Origin: Ampullaceana balthica | Lineage: Eukaryota; Mollusca; Gastropoda; Lymnaeidae | DNA: 64,000 nt | Reading direction: 5' to 3' | Assembly: GCA_944989445.1 (NCBI GenBank) | Contig: CALYLW010000060.1 | Coordinates: forward strand, 376,459-440,458 | Part shown: positions 10,129 to 21,400 of the stretch, piece after piece | Position numbering within the stretch: the first letter of the stretch is position 1 | Layout: every line of letters starts with the position of its first letter | Translations under genes and position numbers: made by a program | The notes under the pieces: generated by a model | Database searches by the model: none | The model's input: only the letters and a program-made list of their open reading frames with translations | What the model was told of the DNA's origin: nothing

Positions 10129-12627
10129 CTTGAAAAATACCCGCACTTTGTAGCGGGAGTGTGCTGACACTTTATCCAAGTATTAGGTGATGGTTATTAC
10201 AATTTTTATTTGCCAAGTTAAATTTCAGATTCAACTATTTAGTTAAAATCTTATGAGAAACAGAGATATGCCATTTTACCGCGTGAGTTGTTTTCACTTA
10301 ATGCAGTGCCTTTTAACATAACCTTACTATTCAAAAGATATGACTTATTAAATAATGATTCTTGCCGACCATAATAACTAAATTTACAATTTCATTCCCA
10401 CTTGTACAAAATTAACATAACTTATATGTTTTCCGAAAGAGCTCTACCACCCTCGTCACTCAAAAATTTAAAATATAATTACGAAACTGCATCGTATCAC
10501 AATTGTAAGTTATATGATATTTGTAACCACGTCTATGAGATAAAGAACATGTGGCACTATCCCTTTAAAAGCCAAAAGCTAATTGACTCATAGCGCAAAT
10601 AAACAAAATTATAAATGTACTTTCTAAAATATTATTTTAAAAAAACAAAACGGTCGTATTAAAATGATATAAAAAATGTGCACACCATATTTAGACATAT
10701 AGAAAGCTGGCCGCATAAAGTAAAGTATTGTTATAAAGTAAATGTACTGGACCAAAATAACTCTTCATTTTGACGTATTCATAATCGTCTAAACAGGGAA
10801 ATAATATGTAACATTTTTATGTCTCTATATTTTACGATTTATATTTACGGTTTATAAGCAATGTGTATAATTTCAAAAAGGAATCTTTTTTTTTGTTCCA
10901 TATTTCGGATAAGGCATCATATTTTGTAAATTATATTCAATGCACACACATACACCAGATTTTATATCTGAAAAATAAAATACATTAAAAAAAAATTCAA
11001 CCGTCTGTTAATAAGCGGATCTTAAAAATGATTAAAAGGCAATTTTAGAAATGGCCTATGCTATTCTGAATACAAAGGAATGAACATAAAAACATATTCA
11101 ATTCGCAATTCATATTAATTAAGCGTTTTCAGGATCACTTCATTAAATTTAGTCAACTTTTGTTAATACGTTCGGAAGCGAAAGTTTATAATGTATAGTG
11201 TATATAAAGCTTAAGTAAACAGTTTTAAAGTGTGCGATTATTTGACATAGGCCATCACTTTCAACATAAAATAAACTCGCTACATCTATGGTTTTTAATT
11301 AAATGTCGAGTTATGAATTAAATTTTAAAAAATCCCAATTTTATACATTGCATGTAAAATATTAATACAATGCATCGTGAAAATAATTGAAATAAAATAA
11401 TTTAAACGCATATCTAATATATAAAGCTCAGTTGATATTTTTATGTTTGTTTGTTTGTATCCATTAAAAAAGGGCCACTGCTTTGTTGACATTTTTACAA
11501 AAGATCTCTGAAAAAAGCTCTTATATATTTACGACACTGCAATGTAACACATTTGTAATTAATACAATATTTGCAACAGCGTCTATAAGATAAAGATAAT
11601 AAAGATAAATAAAGAAATTCCTAATTTTAAAAAAACAAACAAAACAAATCAATTTTATGTTAAAAATGCATGTGAAACCATCACAATAATCGATTTTAAA
11701 AATGGCCTATGTTAATCCATCATCAAAGGAATGAACATAGCATATTCAATTCGCAATACAAAATAATTAAGCGTTTTCAGGATAATTTTATTTAGTTTAA
11801 TCTACTTATGTTAATAAGTCCGGTAGCCTAAGTTTAAATAGTATAAGTGTATAGGTTATGTAAAAGACGACAGATTATGTAAAAGACAAACAAAATATAA
11901 ATGTTATATTAATTGGACACAGCTAAATTTAAGATGCGTACACGAAAATGTGCGCACAGCAATCAGGCGATAAAAGATTTTAAAACGTGCACCGCTAAAA
12001 ATGAAGCCTTGAAAAAAATATTACATAAATAGGTTTTTCATTAAATGTCGAGTTATGGAACAGAAAATAATTAAAACAAATTCGCAATGAAATTTAAACG
12101 TGTAAACAATTAAATCTAATGCATCGTGTGGCAGTTGTAATTAAATATGTTTACGTGTCTATCTAATATATAGAAAGTAACAGTAAAGAAAATGACAATT
12201 CTTTGTACTACACAGCTCAAATTATGAAGCGTACACGAAAATGTGCGCACCGTAATTAGACATTATAATATTTTTTCAAATGCGCACGGCTGAAAATAAA
12301 GTATTGGCATTAGGGAAAAAAAACGTCACCAAAAGTAACTCGCTTTGAACGGCATTTGAACGTCCGCGTAAATTTGTTCAATACAGAAATGAGGTTAAAT
12401 TTTTTATTCTTTGTCTCTGCATTTTCTGATTATTTAATTTACGTCATTCGGGCAAAAGGGACAATTACAAAAACTAACTTAAAACCACCTTCAGGGTAAA
12501 AGGAACCGTCCTGCCAAATTTGGTCCCCGTCCGTCATTTGGTTTTTCCGTGATTGTCTAACAGAAAGTCGAAAAGTGAAACATACAAACATACAAACATA
12601 CAAACATTTGAGCTTTATATATTAGAT
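10129..12627 (-). mobile_element. Composite Helitron-like region
   Basis: At the left, CTTG (a one-base variant of CTAG) is followed by AAAAATACCCGC, a loop and GCGGG, which is a Helitron-type 3' hairpin read on the minus strand. At the right the minus strand starts TCTAATATATAAAGCTCA after host A (plus 12628 is T). The same start occurs in plus orientation at 11408, so at least one more element is embedded. Positions 11048-11200 and 11697-11860 are direct repeats sharing AAAATGGCCTATG, AAAGGAATGAACATA and TTAAGCGTTTTCAGGAT. 10400-10550 and 11495-11610 also correspond. (CATACAAA)n lies at 12578-12606. Confidence 0.5.
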
Positions 12628-12835
12628 ACCCAGGAAGATTCCATCACATCTCCCCTAGCACCCTTCCTAATTATTAAATAAAATTGTAATGTGAGATCTT
12701 CTTACAGCAATACATGTGATGAAATCTAGGGCAAGAGGTGGTAGGAGGTAGGCCTGCTACGGGAACCCGGGTGCAGCTACACTGGTATAAAAATACGTCC
12801 GGTTACCCATGAAAATTCGGCTGCAATGCCTAAAC

Positions 12836-12930
12836 CAACGGTGGCCAAACTGTGGCTCGCGACACGTATGTGGCTTTTTTGCGTTCACATGGCGGCTCGC
12901 AAACAATTTATCAAATTAAAACTCTTCGTT
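12836..12930 (+). repeat. hAT-like element terminus
   Basis: GGTGGCCAAACTGTGGCTCG followed by a second GGCTCGC block about 45 bases on resembles the ends of a widespread hAT family (consensus start CAGGGGTGGCCAAAC, from memory). No partner terminus or transposase is visible downstream. Confidence 0.35.
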
Positions 12931-14794
12931 TGAAATACATTATGTGAAATACTTTAAACACGAAAACGTTTAAGAAGAAATATCTGTCATCGGGTAATAA
13001 AAACGGTCCGACGAACTACAAAGTACTTAAAAATATTTCAGTCGTTCAATGATTTTCAATGCAATAATAAAAACAAATCCTGGGTCCACTCACTAGCGCA
13101 CACCCCTGGCACCGCCTTGTATGTTACTGGAAGCATGCTTTTGGCTAATGTGTGAAATGAGGTGCATGAACTATAGCTAGATTGCATTGTATAGCGGTCA
13201 TGACGGCAAAAATTCTCGGCTTTTAATATCGGGACGCGCGCAACTTTTTTCAAAAATTTTTACAGCACTAGAAGGAGGTAATAAAGACAAAATCCTAATA
13301 ATATTTATATCTTATTTTTCATCCCAATAAGTAGTAATACATATCACGTAGAAGACGATGATCATTTACTTTTCCTGTATCATAACGCAGACGAATTGCA
13401 GATTAACAGAAAGGCAAATTTATTTTATTTATGTTTATTGTATTGAATCAAGTCATACGCCGTAAATCGTATTTTGTGATCTAAAGGAAGGAATTACACT
13501 TTAAAAATCTATGCTACTCAATAAAATTGAGCTCGATCAGTAGTGGAACCAAAAACAAACTCCAAGTGAAGCAACGGGAAACTCGAATAAAACATTGGGA
13601 CTATTTTAATGAAAACATATGTCCTTAACCAAAGCCCTACTTATAAAACTGTAACGGTTCGAGAAATTGAGGGTGAAAGTTTTAACTAAGAGGAACAAAA
13701 AATTTTTTATATAAAGTTTTTATTTTTAATTTTTAGTTATAAGAATGTAGAAGGATTCAAAAAGTAACATCAGACGTTCTGTCATGGAAGCATTTGCGCC
13801 TACTGACTATAAACACGTTAACAGTCAATGCTGAGCCATCGTTCTATAGAAAATTGTTTGTTAACCTTGAGTCTGAGCAAAATAATATGGGGACGCCGCA
13901 GCGAAAACACATTGGTGCAACACCTCTTGGTTCTTAAGGTATCCCCATGAAGGTAAGTGCACAAAGTTCAGTTCAATTGCAAATAGAAAGTGGGCCAAAC
14001 TAATATTCGAATTTGAGTACTCAGAGGTAAACGACTGATGAACTAACGGAAGGTTTTGGAGATGAGTGAATTTACAAAGTTTCAAAATATGGAGATACGA
14101 GAAACTCTTTAAATATTCCGAATCGAGGCAGATTTTCCGCAAGGTTAACTGAAAGTCATTGCTTGGCTAATAACTTATTAGAGCTGTCTTGTCATCGAAT
14201 GGAGAATGTGTGTAAACTTTCAGCTGAGTTTGACTTTAGCAATCAGGTCGAAATCCATAATTTTACAACAAACAAACAAGCAGCTAACCACCCCAAGCAA
14301 GATAACAAACACCTATATTATTTTGTAATAAAAGTGCGCTTAAGTACCAAACATTAATGAAATGGAAATGTACAGTTTTATAGGCCCCAATAAAAATAAT
14401 AATAAATAAATAAAATCTCATCCTGTTTTTCCACCAACAAAGACGTCAGATTGTAAGACCCAAGCGTGGAGACAGCAACAAAGCAAATGTTGGAAAGATT
14501 ATCAGTAGATTGGAAAAATAAGGAGGTCAAGAATGGACAGGAGGAAACGTGAGATGAGGGCAGTGGTCAGGGTGGGTATGATGTGGGAAGAAGAGGCACA
14601 GGAGAGGAGAAGGAATAGGGAAATGTTATAGAATAAAATGATCCGAAAATAAGGAGCGAGTTTGGGAAGAAAGACTCGAATGCAGAAGTCTACCAGATAT
14701 GACGTCATACTTACAGATTACACTCTAGTCATGTTCAACTGCATAGATTATCTATTTATCTATTTATAAGGCTTGCTCTGCCTTTACGAACTCA
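12931..14794. other. Unassigned AT-rich interval
   Basis: Open frames at 13056-13253, 13861-14142 and 14163-14357 show no recognisable motif and no supporting splice or start context. No tandem repeats are seen. Confidence 0.4.
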
Positions 14795-15338
14795 TCTATA
14801 TATATATAATTCACTTAAACGGGCATGTGCAAATGAGCATGACGAATGACCCCCGCTGAGGTTGAAAGATCACAGTGGGAAAGCGTAGTAGGATGAAAAG
14901 AAAAATTAAAAAGGTGTGGCAACAATGCTACTTGCGTTTACTTGCATTGTTCCTTCACAGAATAATATATTAGTCGTAGTGTAGTGGTTATCATGTCCGC
15001 CTTGCACGTGGAAAGAAAGTCCTGGGTTCAAGCCCCATAGGGAACAATTTTTAAAAAAATGTTTATTTATACCCGTTCTTTGCCACATTTTTTGCGAACA
15101 TGACTAACCCTACGGTGGGCCAATCAGAATTTATGGTTGGCAAGGGATGGTAGTAAAAGGTGGGGGGGGGCAGGTAACAACAACCGCTGTGCACATGTCT
15201 CCACGTTTACTCGCTTTTTTCTCTCCATTACTTCGTGCTGCTGTATGTGTCCGATCTCTCAACTCCCTTCCCCCCGTACTTAGCACTATCTATGATGAGC
15301 AAGTCTGCGGCGTATGCTACGCCGCGGGTCGTATCTTG
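14795..15338 (+). mobile_element. Non-autonomous Helitron A with tRNA-Val-like insert
   Basis: It starts TCTATATATATATAATTCAC right after host A at 14794. It ends with the hairpin GCGGCGTA-TGC-TACGCCGC, spacer GGGTCGTAT and CTTG (mutated CTAG) before host T at 15339. The body holds, in order, the TGTGCAAATGAGCATG segment, a tRNA-Val-like module, a CAATCAGAATTTATGG segment and the hairpin. It is an inverted relative of the element at 15454, with 115 bases between their 3' ends. No protein is encoded; the 139-codon minus frame at 15228-15647 crosses the junction and is spurious. Confidence 0.8.
14974..15048 (+). pseudogene. tRNA-Val-like sequence inside Helitron A
   Basis: GTAGTGTAGTGGTTATCA is an essentially perfect tRNA-Val D-arm/box A. 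The anticodon arm is TCCGC-CTTGCAC-GTGGA (anticodon TGC, which would be alanine, although the body is valine-like). The T arm reads CCTGGGTTCAAGCCCC (box B). The acceptor ends do not pair and the variable loop is irregular, so it is a captured, decaying copy. Confidence 0.7.
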
Positions 15339-15453
15339 TAGGTAATGATTTATGTAAGCTGCGCAGCAGCTCGGCCTCGCAGACATCTGATCGACGCCGC
15401 ACAGCTGTTTAGAATTAACTCGCAGCCTAATTTGAAAAGGATAATATAATATA

Positions 15454-15931
15454 CTAGATACAACCCGCGGCGTAGCATACGCCGCAGAGTTGCTCATGGA
15501 TAGTGCAAAGGAATTGGGGAAAGAACGGACACAAACTACAGCACAAAGTAATGTAAAGAACGGGAGTGAATGTCGGTGGGGTGGACCACCAACGCATTGT
15601 TGGTCTCGAGACACTCGTAGCCTAGCGAGTGTCAGCCATTTTCGCAAAAAAGGGGGGAAAGAAAGGACACAAACACATGCTAAAAATTTAAAAAATAATT
15701 TTTTCGATGTGGCTTGAACCCAGGACCTTTAGCGTGTAAGACGAATATGATAACCGCTACACTACAAATCACAAGTTATTCTGTGAAGGCACAACGCAAG
15801 TGAACGCAAGAACCATTGTTGGTCTCGAGACCACCTCTGCTTGCCAACTATAAACTGATGGGTCGACCCCAGCAAGGGTTATTTGTCATGCTTGTTTGCA
15901 CATACTCACTTTGGTGAATTATATATATAGA
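15454..15931 (-). mobile_element. Non-autonomous Helitron B with tRNA-Val-like insert
   Basis: On the minus strand it starts TCTATATATATAATTCACC after host A (plus 15932 is T) and ends GCGGCGTATGCTACGCCGC, GGGTTGTAT, CTAG before host T (plus 15453 is A). Both Helitron termini are intact. Internally it carries the CTTGTTTGCACATA-like start, the tRNA module, GGTCTCGAGAC twice and GATAGTGCAAAG near the 3' hairpin. Confidence 0.85.
15700..15773 (-). pseudogene. tRNA-Val-like sequence inside Helitron B
   Basis: The minus strand shows box A (GTAGTGTAGCGGTTATCA), an anticodon loop CTTACAC (anticodon TAC, valine) and box B (GGGTTCAAGCC). The acceptor stem is absent. Anticodon and D arm agree with the copy at 4315. 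Confidence 0.7.
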
Positions 15932-16048
15932 TTATGTATTTGGTGATGTAAAATTAAAAAAAAATTGATTCTGTGCAACTTGGTAGAAATTTTTTTAAAT
16001 ATTTTTTTTATTTTGCACACGGACCAAGAAACCATAGAGGGAACATTG

Positions 16049-17044
16049 CTAATAGTGAATATTTGTGGTAAAATTAAATATAATTATTTTATATCCATAC
16101 ATTTTTTGTTTATTTGAGTTGTATTTTATATTCATACATTATTCTCACCAAACTTTCAATGTTATTGGTTAATCTTTTTATAGCCAGGAAAAACTGTTAC
16201 TTACGTTTTAGTTAATTGTTTTAGATGCATGTATTTTAATCATTCAGACGGGTGGGGAACATTCATAGACCTGGTAATGAAGGATTTGATGATTTTTTTT
16301 TGTTATTTGGTGAGTTGCTGTTAGAGGCTGATAGCTTGATTGTACTATGTACCTTTTATTTTTCGTGGTGTCATGAATAAGTCAGCTCAATAAAGTTAAT
16401 TATTCAGGGAAACTGATGGGCTATAACAGTAAATACCACTCCATTGTTTGAAGCTATATTTAGACTTTAAAAAAAAGTATTTTGTGGAGATGGTGATGTA
16501 TATTATTTTGATCATTTGGGCTATTAATAACTTCTTATTTTGCATAGATTTTTATAAATACCACGAATGAGGCAAATGAGCAATTCATAAGAATGGCATC
16601 AAACGTTTTTGAAATATACTTATAATAAAACACCCTTTATTTTAAAATATGCGTGTTTTTATCTTCTTTTTTCATTACCTTTGAAAACAGTTCTAGGTGT
16701 ATCATACATCCAAGATTCCCTGCAGCTTATTCCTTCAGGTCTCTAAATCTCTTTTCACTATTCAAGCCAAAGTACTTGTATGTTGAGCCTGCCATCTGGG
16801 CTACTAAAGATATGTCATAGTTACGCTGTATTTATTCATTCCATCTGTCCCAGTAAGACATTACACTCATCCATTCTCTCGTTTCCACAAATCTGTCTAG
16901 ACAATCGTAAGACTAAGTAACCTCTGAAAATAGCCTGGTCAAGAACCTGGTCTCACGTTACTCTACGCAACCCCCTCCCCCTTCACTATTCATGATGAGC
17001 AGAACTCAGGGGCACTAGCAGACAGATTGAGAAAGGGATATTTA
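16049..17044. other. Unassigned AT-rich interval
   Basis: I find no open frame, tandem repeat or transposon terminus here. Confidence 0.4.
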
Positions 17045-17080
17045 AGAGAGAGAGAGAGAGAGAGAGATAGATAGATAGAT

Positions 17081-17151
<71 letters not shown>
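17045..17151. repeat. (GA)n microsatellite with a GATA interruption
   Basis: Pure GA runs flank a short (GATA)4-like stretch near 17065-17080. The 70-codon leucine/serine frame on the minus strand is only a translation of this simple repeat. Confidence 0.95.
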
Positions 17152-17157
<6 letters not shown>

Positions 17158-17537
17158 AGAAACAAAGAAAGAGATAAAGACAGAGAGAAAGTCTTCACAT
17201 TCCAGTGTCTGCTTTCGGCGTCAAATACCTACACAGGGGCGGAGATTCAAGGAAGCGAACAGAAAAAAAAATGGGAAAAAAAAATAGAGTTTTGTTAAGT
17301 AACATTTTTACTTGACAAAATAAAAACTCTGTAATAAGCACTACAAAAATGTTCGCTATGTTCTTGGATTTATATTTTGAAATTTATACAGATTTTAGCT
17401 TAAAAATCAAACATACTGTTTCAGACGGAAGAAATGTATTAAAATAATCGTATTAACGTCCCTTGACTATTTTAAATATTGAAATAACAATATAAAGTTT
17501 TGTTCATTGTGGTAACAAATATTGTGTTCCATGAGTC
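17152..17537. other. Unassigned interval
   Basis: AT-rich, with poly-A runs near 17265-17285 and no other signal. Confidence 0.4.
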
Positions 17538-17713
17538 CGATGTTCCCTTTAAGCTGCGTGGCTTCGCAGATATCTGGCCGACGCCGCGCAGCAGTTTGGA
17601 ATTACCGCGCAGCAAATTTTGTAAAATATTGCACACAAAATGAATGCTGCGCAACTTTGCACACAAGTTTTTGTAATTCGCACACGGGGTAATGAACTTT
17701 AGAGGCAACATAG
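17538..17713. mobile_element. hAT-type MITE, copy 2
   Basis: Terminal inverted repeats CGATGTTCCCTTTAAG and (reverse complement) CTATGTTGCCTCTAAAG bound a 176-bp element with internal GCTGCG/CGCAGC blocks. Flanks CATGAGTC (17530-17537) and CATGAGGC (17714-17721) agree at 7 of 8 bases, an 8-bp target duplication typical of hAT elements. It has no coding capacity. Confidence 0.8.
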
Positions 17714-17849
17714 CATGAGGCGTCAAATGTTATCACACAATCAGAACAACTTTTATTGTAGAGTTTCCCTACCTCCTCCCAACACCTCCAAAAGATGTGC
17801 GCCGCCCATGGTAAGATACTTAAGGGAGACAATAGCTTGAACTCCTGGC

Positions 17850-18029
17850 ATGTTTCCTGACATCAACGAACTGTTGTTGCTGATTCAACACTTACAAGAC
17901 CGCGGCCTGCAGACAACCTTTGCCACAGTTATGGCAAAATCTAAGGATGAACCAGACTTGCTGGAAAAAAATCTTACCTCTCTGATGGAGAAAACATTGT
18001 TAGAAAACGTTTCTTTTTGTACAACATGA
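17850..18029 (+). CDS. Candidate small ORF or 3' terminal exon (unrecognised)
   Basis: A 59-codon frame begins MFPDINELLLLIQHLQDRGL and ends in TGA at 18027. It is leucine-, glutamate- and lysine-rich and looks like two amphipathic helices, with mixed codon use unlike the low-complexity frames elsewhere in the window. A canonical AATAAA lies at 18052, 23 bases after the stop, so it could be the last exon of a gene whose other exons lie outside, or a transposon remnant. An in-frame TGA lies four codons upstream of the ATG, so if it is an exon its true start may be a splice acceptor. I do not recognise a domain. Confidence 0.3.
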   Translation: MFPDINELLLLIQHLQDRGLQTTFATVMAKSKDEPDLLEKNLTSLMEKTLLENVSFCTT

Positions 18030-18445
18030 TGTAAACACCATTGAAATGTCAAATAAACGAAAAGAAAGGGGCGACATTATGAAATATTGTTTCCCCTTGT
18101 AGTTAAAGTAAATGTAGCATTATTATTACACATTTCTTTGTTTACTTAATAAATTGTATTTAGTTTTTTACAGCAATGAGGCATTTTCCAAAATGGCTTA
18201 GGTTGATGGATGGGTATTGCTAAAATATATTTTGTTCATAGTTTAAAAAAATAAATATTATATTTTGATTCTGCAAATTAAAATTACTTTTACAATTAGG
18301 AAGACACAATGTAATATTTTCAAACCTATAAACTTACATCTATAAAAAAAATTACCATATCAGAAACAGAAATGGTATATGGGACTCGAAAAAACTGACT
18401 GGAGGAGAAATGATACTTTGGATTTTAAATAAAATGATTACCGAA
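18030..18445. other. Interval before the satellite
   Basis: Apart from the AATAAA, this is AT-rich sequence with no further signal. The last bases before 18446 do not resemble the satellite unit. Confidence 0.4.
18052..18057 (+). promoter_or_regulatory. Possible polyadenylation signal
   Basis: AATAAA 23 bases downstream of the small ORF's stop codon. Such hexamers are frequent in AT-rich DNA, so only its position makes it notable. Confidence 0.3.
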
Positions 18446-21400
18446 ATTATGTTAGATTGGGCTTTTGATGAGTTGACTATAGAAGAAATTATGTTAGATT
18501 GGACTTTTGATGAGTTGACTACAGAAGAAATTATGTTAGATTGGGTTTTTGATGAGTTGACTATAGAAGAAATTATGTTAGATTGGGCTTTTGATGAGTT
18601 GACTATAGAAGAAATTATGTTAGATTGGGCTTTTGATGAGTTGACTATAGAAGAAATTATGTTAGATTGGACTTTTGATGAGTTGACTATAGAAGAAATA
18701 TTGTTAGATTGGGCTTTTGATGAGTTGACTATAGAAGAAATTATGTTAGATTGGACTTTTGATGAGTTGACTATAGAAGAAATTATGTTAGATTGGACTT
18801 TTGATGAGTTGACTATAGAAGAAATTATGTTAGATTGGGCTTTTGATGAGTTGACTATAGAAGAAATTATGTTAGATTGGACTTTTGATGAGTTGACTAT
18901 AGAAGAAATTATGTTAGATTGGACTTTTGATGAGTTGACTATAGAAGAAATTATGTTAGATTGGGCTTTTGATGAGTTGACTATAGAAGAAATTATGTTA
19001 GATTGGACTTTTGATGAGTTGACTATAGAAGAAATTATGTTAGATTGGGCTTTTGATGAGTTGACTATAGAAGAAATTATGTTAGATTGGGCTTTTGATG
19101 AGTTGACTATAGAAGAAATTATGTTAGATTGGACTTTTGATGAGTTGACTATAGAAGAAATTATGTTAGATTGGACTTTTGATGAGTTGACTATAGAAGA
19201 AATTATGTTAGATTGGACTTTTGATGAGTTGACTATAGAAGAAATTATGTTAGATTGGGCTTTTGATGAGTTGACTATAGAAGAAATTATGTTAGATTGG
19301 ACTTTTGATGAGTTGACTATAGAAGAAATTATGTTAGATTGGACTTTTGATGAGTTGACTATAGAAGAAATTATGTTAGATTGGGCTTTTGATGAGTTGA
19401 CTATAGAAGAAATTATGTTAGATTGGGCTTTTGATGAGTTGACTATAGAAGAAATTATGTTAGATTGGGCTTTTGATGAGTTGACTATAGAAGAAATTAT
19501 GTTAGATTGGGCTTTTGATAAGTTGACTATAGAAGAAATTATGTTAGATTGGGCTTTTGATGAGTTGACTATAGAAGAAATTTATGTTAGATTGGGCTTT
19601 TGATGAGTTGACTATAGAAGAAATTATGTTAGATTGGGCTTTTGATGAGTTGACTATAGAAGAAATTATGTTAGATTGGGCTTTTGATGAGTTGACTATA
19701 GAAGAAATTATGTTAGATTGGGCTTTTGATGAGTTGACTATAGAAGAAATTATGTTAGATTGGGCTTTTGATGAGTTGACTATAGAAGAAATTATGTTAG
19801 ATTGGGCTTTTGATGAGTTGACTATAGAAGAAATTATGTTAGATTGGGCTTTTGATGAGTTGACTATAGAAGAAATTATGTTAGATTGGGCTTTTGATGA
19901 GTTGACTATAGAAGAAATTATGTTAGATTGGGCTTTTGATGAGTTGACTATAGAAGAAATTATGTTAGATTGGGCTTTTGATGAGTTGACTATAGAAGAA
20001 ATTATGTTAGATTGGGCTTTTGATGAGTTGACTATAGAAGAAATTATGTTAGATTGGACTTTTGATGAGTTGACTATAGAAGAAACTATGTAAGATTGGG
20101 CTTTTAATGAGTTGACTATAGAAGAAATTATGTTAGATTGGGCTTTTGATGAGTTGACTATAGAAGAAATTATGTTAGATTGGGCTTTTGATGAGTTGAC
20201 TATAGAAGAAATTATGTTAGATTGGGCTTTTGATGAGTTGACTATAGAAGAAATTATGTTAGATTGGGCTTTTGATGAGTTGACTATAGAAGAAATTATG
20301 TTAGATTGGGCTTTTGATGAGTTGACTATAGAAGAAATTATGTTAGATTGGGCTTTTGATGAGTTGACTATAGAAGAAATTATGTTAGATTGGGTTTTTG
20401 ATGAGTTGACTATAGAAGAAAGTATGTTAGATTGGGCTTTTGATGAGTTGACTATAGAAGAAATTATGTTAGATTGGGCTTTTGATGAGTTGACTACAGA
20501 AGAAATTATGTTAGATTGGGCTGTTGATGAGTTGACTATAGAAGAAATTATGTTAGATTGGGCTTTTGATGAGTTGACTATAGAAGAAATTATGTTAGAT
20601 TGGGCTTTTGATGAGTTGACTATAGAAGAAATTATGTTAGATTGGGCTTTTGATGAGTTGACTATAGAAGAAATTATGTTAGATTGGACTTTTGATGAGT
20701 TGACTATAGAAGAAATTATGTTAGATTGGGCTGTTGATGAGTTGACTATAGAAGAAATTATGTTAGATTGGGCTTTTGATGAGTTGACTATAGAAGAAAT
20801 TATGTTAGATTGGGCTTTTGATGAGTTGACTATAGAAGAAATTATGTTAGATTGGGCTTTTGATGAGTTGACTATAGAAGAAATTATGTTAGATTGGGCT
20901 TTTGATGAGTTGACTATAGAAGAAATTATGTTAGATTGGGCTTTTGATGAGTTGACTATAGAAGAAATTATGTTAGATTGGGTTTTTGATGAGTTGACTA
21001 TAGAAGAAATTATGTTAGATTGGGTTTTTGATGAGTTGACTATAGAATAAATTATGTTAGATTGGGTTTTTGATGAGTTGACTATAGAAGAAATTATGTT
21101 AGATTGGGCTTTTGATGAGTTGACTATAGAAGAAATTATGTTAGATTGGGTTTTTGATGAGTTGACTATAGAAGAAATTATGTTAGATTGGGCTTTTGAT
21201 GAGTTGACTATAGAAGAAATTATGTTAGATTGGGTTTTTGATGAGTTGACTATAGAAGAAAGTATGTTAGATTGGGCTTTTGATGAGTTGACTATAGAAG
21301 AAATTATGTTAGATTGGGCTTTTGATGAGTTGACTATAGAAGAAACTATGTAAGATTGGGTTTTTGATGAGTTGACTATAGAAGAAATTATGTTAGATTG

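Larger units (their letters stand above)
15355..16048. mobile_element. hAT-type MITE, copy 1, split by Helitron B
   Basis: 15355-15450 (TAAGCTGCGCAGC, CGCAGACATCTG, GACGCCGC) and 15933-16048 (GCAACTT, GCACACGG, TAGAGGGAACATTG) together match the uninterrupted copy at 17538-17713. The right end TAGAGGGAACATTG is the expected terminal inverted repeat; the left end is eroded. Helitron B occupies the middle. Confidence 0.7.

Noticed and set aside
14974..15048. A functional tRNA-Val gene
   Set aside because: Acceptor stems do not pair, there is no terminator-like T run at the right place, the anticodon differs between copies, and all copies lie inside Helitrons.
15228..15647. 139-codon minus-strand ORF
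   Set aside because: It spans the end of Helitron A, a MITE fragment and the start of Helitron B, so it is a chance fusion of unrelated repeats.
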